The position numbers and the translations under genes were made by a program. A stretch of 5,648 nt of DNA from contig JANXQZ010001155.1 in the NCBI GenBank assembly GCA_025353235.1, positions 1 to 5,648 on the forward strand, given 5' to 3'. This DNA is from Bryobacterales bacterium. Lineage in GTDB: Bacteria; Acidobacteriota; Terriglobia; Bryobacterales; Bryobacteraceae. Of this stretch, positions 1 to 5,229 are shown one piece after another. The notes below the pieces were generated by a model. That model saw only the letters and a list, made by a program, of their open reading frames with translations, was not told the origin of the DNA and did no database searches. Every line of letters begins with the position of its first letter. The first letter of the stretch is position 1.

Positions 1-411
1 ATTTTGGGTCTAACCGATGCTCTATTGATCATTGACGAGCCGCACTCGGCTGCGAATCCGAATGTTCCCTTGCTTGCCTGCGGTGCGGCCGGATCCGGCG
101 ATAACGGTTCGGGGCAATGCCCGACCACTGGGGACGGCACCGGAAGAGGCACATATAACGGAAGCTCAGGACACCCGAACGTCTTCCAGGGTCTTCTTAA
201 ACGGCACGAGCTTAGCGTTTTTGAATGTGCCGATAGATCCCTCTGGCCTTGGCACCCGCACTCTGCGTTTCAAGAATGTGCGCGCAAACGCCGCTCAGAT
301 TGCGTCGGGCAGCCCAAATCAGATCATCGCTTATATTGCAATCAATGGGTCGCAACTGATTACAGTCAACCAGCCCCCAGCAAACGGTGGCCCTCTGGCA
401 ACCCGGGCTGA
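1..411 (+). CDS. Fragment 1: end part of A domain copy 1 (frame 1)
   Basis: This reading frame is open from the window edge, so the apparent TTG start at position 4 is not a real start. The meaningful part is about 1-190 and contains ALLIIDEPHS, LLACGAAGSG, CPTTGDGTGRGTYNGS and HPNVFQ. These match the second copy at 2032-2208 residue by residue, including the two cysteines of LLACGA and CPTTGDGTG. After GTC TTC CAG (181-189) the translation stops resembling the second copy, and the homologous sequence continues in frame 2. Residues encoded from about 193 to 411 are therefore out-of-frame and should not be interpreted. The domain has no name known to me and no catalytic motif that I can point to. 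Its conserved Cys and Gly/Asn/Thr-rich loops fit a small extracellular beta domain. Confidence 0.6.
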   Translation: MLGLTDALLIIDEPHSAANPNVPLLACGAAGSGDNGSGQCPTTGDGTGRGTYNGSSGHPNVFQGLLKRHELSVFECADRSLWPWHPHSAFQECARKRRSDCVGQPKSDHRLYCNQWVATDYSQPAPSKRWPSGNPG

Positions 412-526
412 CCGCTTCTACCAGCAGCGCTGCTACCTTAAGTCCCTGCGGTTCCGCGACATCCCTGAGCGCCGCCCAATACTCGATTACATTGCGAGAA
501 GGATTCGCAGCGGCGTTCCTGCCTAA
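191..526 (+). CDS. Fragment 2: continuation of A domain copy 1 (frame 2)
   Basis: Only about 191-376 is genuine. It reads VFLNGTSLAFLNVPIDPSG, followed by TRTLRFKNVRANAAQ, and aligns with the second copy at about 2211-2335 (IVWKGVPFDSPG, then RIVRLINVRANAGQ). The open frame technically extends back to 32 and on to the stop ending at 526. However, bases before 191 belong to frame 1 and bases after about 378 to frame 3, so a caller's ORF here would be mostly nonsense at both ends. At the left junction the frame changes inside GGG (189-191); two missing G bases, or one extra, would restore the frame. At the right junction it changes inside CCCCC (374-378), where one extra C would explain it. Confidence 0.5.
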   Translation, partial: VFLNGTSLAFLNVPIDPSGLGTRTLRFKNVRANAAQIASGSPNQIIAYIAINGSQLITVNQPPANGGPLATRADRFYQQRCYLKSLRFRDIPERRPILDYIARRIRSGVPA

Positions 527-1970
527 GAACATCGCCCAAGCGCTTGCCAACGCTCCATCTGCGGGTCATTTTGGACCTCCTCAATACCCAGCCGATCTGA
601 ACCAGAATGTTCCGGTGGTCCTATATCGTACCGAGACCGGCTTCTTCAACGGCGCATCTGACCCAAACCCCGGAGGCATCGTCCCCGCCCTGCCCTCCAC
701 TCCGCAGTTCCCCGCCCTGCGAGGTTTCAACTCCGCCGGCTCGTCAGATCAGGGTACCCGCGCTTATCTCAATTTTTCGGGTGTGCCCCTTGGGTTGACG
801 CTCTATGTCCCAGTGACAGTCCCCCTTCTTTCCGGGGAAACCGCTAATTTGAACCAGCAGACCGGGATCGCGGTTCTGGTTGCCACCGACGCCAATGGCG
901 CCGGACCGTTCACGCCAGTGACGGGCAACGCGCAAGGAGTAGCTGCGCTTTCCTCGACCAGCGGCAGCGCGATCGCCGTCTACGAGGTTCTGTATGGCGA
1001 TCCTTCATCGCGGGAAACGATCGCAGTTCCGGTAACAGCGGCCTATGCGGCAGGCGCTCTCTTGGGCGTGACCTCCTCGGACCAGATTCGAATACAGACA
1101 GGTCTTGCCCCTTTCAGCCTCAATAACGTGGCGGGCGACTCAACCGTGCCTGTGACGCGTTTTGCGCCTCAAAGCGCTAGTCAACCAGCCTTCCTCTTTC
1201 GGGCCTGCAGCCAACCTGACTTGACGCTTGCGATGACGAACACTGGAAGCTTTGCTCCCTCGGGGACGGGCACATTCACGCTCACAGCTCAGAACGCCGG
1301 CGACACTCCAACGTCCGGTTCGGTGACGCTCGCGGGAAACCTGCCTCCCGGCCTTACGGCCACGGCGCTATCCGGGAACGGGTGGAGTTGCACATTAGGA
1401 AGCCTGAGCTGCACCCGCTCCGACGCGCTGGTTGCGGGCGCCAGCTATCCGCCCGTCTCGCTTTCGGTAGCTGTCGCCCCGAACGCATCGGGAACAGTCG
1501 CCAACGCCGCCACCATTGCCGGCGGTGGCGAGACGCTGACATTCAACGACTCCGCCTCGAATATCGTCAACATCACGCCAGTTCAACCAATCACAGTCGG
1601 CACCAATACGGTCGGACTGAAGTTCGAGGTGGACGGAACCTCATTCACCAGCGCCCAGACGTTCCAGTGGGGTACCGGGACCGCGCATACGATTTCCTCC
1701 GACGCCACGCAGACGTTATCGGGCACTTCGTATTTCTTCACTCGCTGGTCCGATTCGGGCGCTGAGTCCCACACGGTAACGGTTGGTTCGGCGGCTGCGG
1801 CGTACACCGCAACCTTCGGGTCCGCTGCCAGTACGATTTCGTGTGTCGCGACCGCCGGAGTGCCTCCGATCGTCCGAGCAGAGGGCCGCACCGAAGAAGT
1901 TGGCGATCTGATCCTTAACTGCACTTGGCGGGACCCCGACGCAGGCGGGTGCCCCCGTTCCCCAGGTTGA
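387..1970 (+). CDS. Fragment 3: B domain, DUF11 domain and InlB-B-like domain (frame 3)
   Basis: This is the longest fragment, 527 residues from a GTG that is really an internal Val codon of PQQTVAL. There is no Shine-Dalgarno sequence in front of it, and the homology continues upstream from 378. In order it holds: the tail of A1; domain B1 with QYPADLNQN, TETGFFN, SDQGTRAYLNFS, LYVPVTVPL, ATDANGAGPF and AVYEVL; a DUF11 domain (PF01345) from about 1212 with LTAQNAGDTPTSGSVTL, LPPGL and GWSCTLGSLSCTRSDAL; and a domain resembling divergent InlB B-repeats from about 1600 with FEVDGTSF, QTFQWGTG, HTIS and FTRWSDSGAESHTVTV. The last stretch, VRAEGRTEEVGDLILNCT, starts the linker of the next module. 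The frame is then lost at ACTTGG (1923-1928) and the TGA ending at 1970 is an artefact of that shift. A surface or secreted role is inferred from the domain types. Confidence 0.75.
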   Translation: MALWQPGLTASTSSAATLSPCGSATSLSAAQYSITLREGFAAAFLPKNIAQALANAPSAGHFGPPQYPADLNQNVPVVLYRTETGFFNGASDPNPGGIVPALPSTPQFPALRGFNSAGSSDQGTRAYLNFSGVPLGLTLYVPVTVPLLSGETANLNQQTGIAVLVATDANGAGPFTPVTGNAQGVAALSSTSGSAIAVYEVLYGDPSSRETIAVPVTAAYAAGALLGVTSSDQIRIQTGLAPFSLNNVAGDSTVPVTRFAPQSASQPAFLFRACSQPDLTLAMTNTGSFAPSGTGTFTLTAQNAGDTPTSGSVTLAGNLPPGLTATALSGNGWSCTLGSLSCTRSDALVAGASYPPVSLSVAVAPNASGTVANAATIAGGGETLTFNDSASNIVNITPVQPITVGTNTVGLKFEVDGTSFTSAQTFQWGTGTAHTISSDATQTLSGTSYFFTRWSDSGAESHTVTVGSAAAAYTATFGSAASTISCVATAGVPPIVRAEGRTEEVGDLILNCTWRDPDAGGCPRSPG

Positions 1971-1977
1971 TATTCAC

Positions 1978-2718
1978 ATGACTCTGAACACGAACGTGAC
2001 CAGCCGCCTGACCGCAAGCGGTTTTCTGGAAGCGCTCTTGCTCATCGATGAACCACACTCCGGCATCGTTGGTTCCACGCCAACGTTGCTTGCCTGCGGC
2101 GCTGCCGGAAGCAATGACAATGGATCGGGCGTCTGTCCCACAACTGGAGACGGAACCGGCCGCAGCACCTATAACGGATCCGCCGGCCATGCGAACGTGT
2201 TTCAAGGGCAGCCCATCGGGGCAAACGAGATCGTCTGGAAAGGCGTGCCGTTCGATTCTCCCGGACTGACAAACGGCCGGTTCAACACCCGCATCGTGCG
2301 CCTCATAAACGTTCGCGCAAATGCGGGCCAGCTCCCCCTGGTGTCGGAGGTGTTCCTTACCCAAATCGTCGCCAATGTGTCCATCACTCCAGGAGGAGTT
2401 GCGCTCACTAATCCGCAACAAACCGTGGCACTTTTCGAAACCGCGCTCGCCCCAACCAGCAACCCTGTCGCGACTCTCAATCAGTGCGTCAGCGCGAATC
2501 CCGGCATTGCGACCGATCCAACACAGCCTTCGATACAGGCGTCCAGAACGGAGCTCAGTTCTCCATTTCGATTGCCGAATACTTTGGCACCTCGTTTCGA
2601 GAGAAAAACTATGCTCAACGTCCGGCCAATCAGAGCCTTGCAAGTGCCACGCAGTACCCCGCCGACGCAAATCAGAATCAACCCGGGTACTCGTACAACA
2701 CCGAAACTGGTTTCTTGA
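1978..2718 (+). CDS. Fragment 4: A domain copy 2 (frame 1)
   Basis: The real coding path enters this frame at 1927, encoding GGTPTQAGAPVPQVDIH before the ATG at 1978. That ATG is therefore an internal Met, and the bases before it contain no ribosome binding site. The fragment carries LNTNVTSRLTASG, EALLLIDEPHS, LLACGAAGSNDNGSG, CPTTGDGTGRSTYNGS, HANVFQG, GVPFDSPG, RIVRLINVRANAGQ and NPQQTVALFETAL, all homologous to fragments 1 and 2. Homology ends after NPGIATD (2515-2517). A single missing C at GATCCAACA (2515-2523) would let the path continue as P-N-T-A-F-D-T-G in frame 3. The translation from 2521 to 2718 is a shadow. Function is unknown. This is a complete example of the A domain, so it is the better query for homology searches. 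Confidence 0.7.
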   Translation: MTLNTNVTSRLTASGFLEALLLIDEPHSGIVGSTPTLLACGAAGSNDNGSGVCPTTGDGTGRSTYNGSAGHANVFQGQPIGANEIVWKGVPFDSPGLTNGRFNTRIVRLINVRANAGQLPLVSEVFLTQIVANVSITPGGVALTNPQQTVALFETALAPTSNPVATLNQCVSANPGIATDPTQPSIQASRTELSSPFRLPNTLAPRFERKTMLNVRPIRALQVPRSTPPTQIRINPGTRTTPKLVS

Positions 2719-3629
2719 ATGCCTCAGGTACCGAACCAGTCATAGGCTTGACTCCTGGACCAACTCCTCAATTCCCGTCGACTCGCGGATTGAATCTGGC
2801 CGGAAGGGCCGATAGCGGGACACGTGTGTATCTCAAGTTCTCTCAGGTGCCAGCGGGAGTGAAGCTGTTTGTCCCCGTCACAGTGCAGCTCTCGGACGTC
2901 TCCTTTCCAGGGTCCTTCCACGGCTACCCAGGCGTAGCAGTGCTTACGGCAACGGATTCGAACGGCGCTGGACCTTTCTCTCCCGTGGCCGCCAACTCCG
3001 CCGGACTCGCTTCTCTCACGGTTGCAAATGGCGGTGCCTTGGCGGCCTATGAAGTGCTTTCTGCAGCTCCGAATGGACAAGAAGCTCTAAATATCCCAGT
3101 GGCGGCCGCCTACCTTGCGCATCAGCCTGGGGCCGGACAAATCAACGTGGAATACGGACTCGCTCCCTTGAACCCGAGCATCGTCTCCGATCTCGCCTCC
3201 CCCATCCCGCGCTTCGCCGAACTGAACCAGACGACTCCGGCATTCGTGATTCAAGCGTGTGTCCAGCCTGCTCTGACGCTGGGCCTCGCCCACTCACCGG
3301 TGACCTTCAAACAAGGCGTGGTTGACTCGATTCAACTCACGGTGTCGAACTCCGGCCCAGTGCCCACATCGGGAAGCGTCACCGTCACGGATACCCTGCC
3401 TGCCGGACTCGCCGCAGCCGCCGTCTCCGGATCGGGCTGGAGCTGCACCGTATCGCCCGTGACTTGCACGCGGTCAGACACGTTAGCCGCCGGGCAGAGC
3501 TTCCCGAGCATAGCAATTCAGGCGGCAGTATCGATCCAGGCAGCCGCAAGCGTGGTGAACAGCGCAACGGTGTCGGGCGGATGCTCCCCCAACGCTAGCG
3601 GGCTGGATACAATCGCGGTGTCGCCCAAC
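2014..3629 (+). repeat. A-B-DUF11 module, copy 2
   Basis: This is the second copy, aligned to copy 1 along its length by protein sequence. In DNA the copies differ at many third codon positions, for example in the segment around 2090-2210 against 80-195, so this is an old duplication and not an assembly duplicate. Copy 2 has a longer A/B junction (about 2480-2580) and is followed by DUF4214, not by an InlB-B-like domain. Confidence 0.75.
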
Positions 3630-3656
3630 CCCATCCTCGATGCGCAACCTTCGTAA
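2484..3656 (+). CDS. Fragment 5: B domain and DUF11 domain copy 2 (frame 3)
   Basis: The nominal GTG start at 2484 is out of frame with the true path until 2520; genuine coding begins at AAC ACA GCC TTC (2520-2531). The fragment encodes the A2/B2 junction (VQNGAQFSISIAEYFG), then B2 with QYPADANQN, YNTETGFLN, DSGTRVYLKFS, LFVPVTVQL, ATDSNGAGPFSPVA and AAYEVL, closely parallel to fragment 3. From about 3265 there is a second DUF11 domain (PF01345): LTVSNSGPVPTSGSVTVTD, LPAGL, GWSCTVSPVTCTRSDTLAAG and a closing VVNSATVSGG. The sequence NPILDAQP then runs into the TAA ending at 3656. That stop is created by a one-base loss at CCTTCG (3648-3653). With one more T the path reads CCT TTC GTA AAT into the first DUF4214 unit. 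No InlB-B-like domain follows this DUF11, unlike copy 1. Confidence 0.75.
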   Translation: MRQRESRHCDRSNTAFDTGVQNGAQFSISIAEYFGTSFREKNYAQRPANQSLASATQYPADANQNQPGYSYNTETGFLNASGTEPVIGLTPGPTPQFPSTRGLNLAGRADSGTRVYLKFSQVPAGVKLFVPVTVQLSDVSFPGSFHGYPGVAVLTATDSNGAGPFSPVAANSAGLASLTVANGGALAAYEVLSAAPNGQEALNIPVAAAYLAHQPGAGQINVEYGLAPLNPSIVSDLASPIPRFAELNQTTPAFVIQACVQPALTLGLAHSPVTFKQGVVDSIQLTVSNSGPVPTSGSVTVTDTLPAGLAAAAVSGSGWSCTVSPVTCTRSDTLAAGQSFPSIAIQAAVSIQAAASVVNSATVSGGCSPNASGLDTIAVSPNPILDAQPS

Positions 3657-4282
3657 ATCAGCAGTATCTCGATCTGCTCGGGCGCGCGTCCGATCCCCTC
3701 GGCACGCAATTCTGGATTGGCCAGCTTAACACTGCGTCTGTCACTCGCGCCCAACTGGCCTATCAATTTTTTACCAGCGCGGAATTCCAGCAGAACGGCC
3801 AGCTCGTCACCTCGGCTTATATCGCGGTGCTCGGTCGAGATCCGGATTTTGCTGGATGGCAGTTCTGGGTGAATGGACTGCACCAGGGCGTAACGCCGTT
3901 GGCCGTGATCAGCGGCTTCGTTAATTCAGTCGAATTTCAAACGAGTTACGGGAGTCTCGATAACAGCGGATTTGTAAATCGGGTGTATCTCAACGTGCTG
4001 AGGAGGGCGCCTGATGCGGGAGGCTTCAATTTCTGGCTGGCTCAGTTAAACTCCGGCGCGTCCAGCCGGAGTCAATTGATGTACGGCTTCGCTTCGAGCA
4101 GCGAGTTCCAAGCGAACATTCGGAATCGCTCCTTGACGATCCTTATGTACATGGGATTCTTGAGGCGGTCTCCAGATCCGATTGGAGAAGCTTTCTGGAT
4201 TGCGGGGCTGAATCAAGGGACGACGCCGGTGCAAATGGTGAATGCGTTCATTACCTCGGCCGAGTATTTGGGCCGATTTTAA
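3650..4282 (+). CDS. Fragment 6: C-terminal DUF4214 repeat region (frame 2)
   Basis: This frame is open from 3599 and encodes 210 residues of DUF4214 (PF13946) from TTC at 3650 to the TAA at 4280-4282. A gene caller would probably start at the GTG at 3827 (VLGRDPD), but that would cut off the first unit. Four units of 49-56 residues begin at 3650, 3803, 3971 and 4133. Each has a Tyr-rich helix, an LGR or LRR-x-(P/S)D turn with a Gly two residues later, an FW pair, a Leu/Gly-containing helix, and a closing F-x-x-S-x-E(F/Y). Examples are YLDLLGRASDPLG, YIAVLGRDPDFAG, YLNVLRRAPDAGG and YMGFLRRSPDPIG. DUF4214 usually sits at the C-terminus of large secreted or surface proteins; its biochemical role is not established. 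Here it follows the second DUF11 directly and should be read as the tail of the same protein, not as a separate gene. The stop codon overlaps the stop of the convergent minus-strand gene. Confidence 0.85.
   Translation, partial: FVNQQYLDLLGRASDPLGTQFWIGQLNTASVTRAQLAYQFFTSAEFQQNGQLVTSAYIAVLGRDPDFAGWQFWVNGLHQGVTPLAVISGFVNSVEFQTSYGSLDNSGFVNRVYLNVLRRAPDAGGFNFWLAQLNSGASSRSQLMYGFASSSEFQANIRNRSLTILMYMGFLRRSPDPIGEAFWIAGLNQGTTPVQMVNAFITSAEYLGRF
4256..4280 (+). terminator. Possible intrinsic terminator at the end of the repeat protein gene
   Basis: A perfect 6-bp GC-rich stem, TCGGCC (4256-4261) with GGCCGA (4271-4276), encloses a 9-base loop and is followed directly by TTTT (4277-4280). It would end the plus-strand transcript. 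The stem lies within the last codons and the T run overlaps the stop codon. The stem and T run are both short, so this is a weak candidate. Read on the minus strand there is no T run after the hairpin, so it would not serve the convergent operon. Confidence 0.3.
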
Positions 4283-5229
4283 TTCCAGACTCGCGCGACG
4301 AACCACGCCACCCCGACAGCCATAAGGGCGGTCGCGGTGGCTGGGACGAATCGTGGAACGCGTACGAGTTGTATGAACTTGGTCAGCCCAAGATAAAGCG
4401 GGATCAGCACGGCGATCTCTCCCGCTAATACTCCGCTCAAGAAGCTCGGAATCGCATAGCCGCTAGCGGTCAAGAACATCGAAAAATACGCCCCATGGAA
4501 CAAGCCGAGCACGCCAACCACGAGCCAGCGCTGCCCGGAGGTTGGCAGCAGGGCGATTTCGAAAGCGAGATAGGCGATGGTGAGCGAGGCTGCGGCTTCG
4601 ATGAAGCGCGGCGACAGCATTGGCACGAGGCGAGGTGCCAGGGCGCAGGCCACCGTTTCTCCGATCAGCAAGGAGAGCGCTAGTAGCAAGAGTTCTCGAA
4701 AGCTTCGGGCCGCCAGCGCCAGTGCCACCAGGAAGAGCAGAGGAGCGATTCCCCCAATCGCGCGGAAGAATCCGGCCCCGCTCTCCCGAACGAAGATCTC
4801 CCAAGGGGCGACGGGTCGGAACCGGATCTCGGCGGTAGTAAAGGAGAGATCGAAGAGGGCCTGGTCGCTCTTGTCGCCCCGATACGCGCGCAGCAGATGG
4901 ATGTGGTTGGGAACTGTGACGGACGCGAAAGTACACTCGATTTCAATCTGGTCCACGGGCGCGGGGAATTCATATGCGGCCGTGCAGTTCAGGTTGTCTT
5001 TGTCGCTGGCGCAGTGCTTCTCAATGATTCGCCCCTCTGCGCCGCCGCTCCTAAAATGTATATGGTCGAAGAGCGCGCGCTCCGGGTCGTGTATATGGGC
5101 CGCCTCATACGACGGCATGCGCAATTCGTAGCGGGCAATGCGTCCGTCCAGCTTCAATTCGCCGGTGCTCATGCTGACCATATGGGCAAACGCCCCCACA
5201 GGTAAGAGCAGCAACAGCCAGAGCCTCAT
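4279..5229 (-). CDS. HupE/UreJ-like membrane protein with altered metal-site residues
   Basis: This is a 316-residue inner-membrane protein resembling the HupE/UreJ_2 family (PF13795), some members of which are proposed nickel or cobalt permeases. Residues 1-15 form a signal peptide (LWLLLLL core, cleavage likely AFA before His16). Residues 16-150 are a periplasmic domain containing GELKLDG, YELRMPSYE, three His-Ile-His motifs (45-47, 56-58, 109-111) and Cys73, Cys82 and Cys99. About six membrane helices follow at 158-175, 179-198, 209-228, 234-254, 259-282 and 295-313. Family-like features are FIEAAASLTIAYLAFE (209-224) and RWLVVGVLGLFHG (234-246). The usual GxxHIxxGxDHLLF signature reads GFFRAIGGIAPLLF here (153-166), so both His and the Asp are missing. 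The later AHS of helix 2 is also replaced, by IGE (189-191). The ATG overlaps the TGA of the upstream transporter gene (ATGA), which fixes the start and suggests translational coupling. Metal transport is therefore doubtful; the family assignment is fairly secure, the function unknown. Confidence 0.75.
   Translation of the reverse strand: MRLWLLLLLPVGAFAHMVSMSTGELKLDGRIARYELRMPSYEAAHIHDPERALFDHIHFRSGGAEGRIIEKHCASDKDNLNCTAAYEFPAPVDQIEIECTFASVTVPNHIHLLRAYRGDKSDQALFDLSFTTAEIRFRPVAPWEIFVRESGAGFFRAIGGIAPLLFLVALALAARSFRELLLLALSLLIGETVACALAPRLVPMLSPRFIEAAASLTIAYLAFEIALLPTSGQRWLVVGVLGLFHGAYFSMFLTASGYAIPSFLSGVLAGEIAVLIPLYLGLTKFIQLVRVPRFVPATATALMAVGVAWFVARVWN

Larger units (their letters stand above)
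1..1579 (+). repeat. A-B-DUF11 module, copy 1 (5' end cut)
   Basis: This is the first copy of a roughly 1.6 kb coding module repeated in the same gene. Anchor points are IDEPHS at 31 (copy 2 at 2044), CPTTGDGTGR, VRANA, QYPAD, TETGF, NGAGPF and GWSCT. The spacing between the first anchors is 2013 bases. Copy 1 is followed by an InlB-B-like domain. Confidence 0.75.
1..4282 (+). pseudogene. Secreted A-B-DUF11 / InlB-B-like / DUF4214 repeat protein, 5'-truncated and frameshifted
   Basis: This is one gene read in pieces. Protein homology runs without a gap from base 1 to the TAA at 4280-4282, but the frame changes five times: frame 1 to 2 near 190, 2 to 3 near 376, 3 to 1 near 1926, 1 to 3 near 2519 and 3 to 2 near 3650. 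Domain order is A1 (1 to about 520), B1 (about 580-1200), DUF11 (about 1210-1580), InlB-B-like (about 1590-1825), linker (1830-1980), A2 (1981 to about 2580), B2 (about 2650-3260), DUF11 (about 3265-3630) and four DUF4214 units (3650-4282). Apart from the shifts I see no nonsense codon in the homologous path. The two copies differ mostly in a way that keeps protein similarity, so the gene was under selection until recently. The breaks may be sequencing errors or fresh mutations; I cannot tell which. DUF11 and DUF4214 are typical of extracellular or surface proteins, so export is inferred, but the N-terminus and any signal peptide lie outside the window. Confidence 0.8.

Noticed and set aside
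1583..2017. Minus-strand open frame, 144 codons
   Set aside because: It is antisense to the InlB-B-like domain and linker, with no motif or ribosome binding site of its own.
1915..2670. Long open frame on the minus strand, 251 codons
   Set aside because: Its translation has no recognisable domain, and it mirrors the well-supported A domain copy 2 on the plus strand. Long antisense frames are common in GC-rich coding DNA.
1..3629. Assembly duplication of the A-B-DUF11 region
   Set aside because: The two copies differ throughout at the DNA level and in length, and have different downstream domains, so they are diverged paralogous modules.
3648..3656. Programmed ribosomal frameshift at CAACCTTCGTAA
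   Set aside because: There is no X-XXY-YYZ slippery heptamer. Four other shifts of differing size and direction in the same gene argue for sequence error or decay.
4050..4072. Perfect 8-bp inverted repeat ACTCCGGC / GCCGGAGT with a 7-base loop
   Set aside because: It lies in the third DUF4214 unit with intact coding through it and no T run after it, so it is not supported as a terminator or regulatory site.
4577..5131. Plus-strand open frame, 184 codons, opposite the HupE/UreJ-like gene
   Set aside because: The composition is Ser/Arg/Ala-rich with no domain, while the minus strand encodes a clear signal peptide, membrane helices and a family signature.
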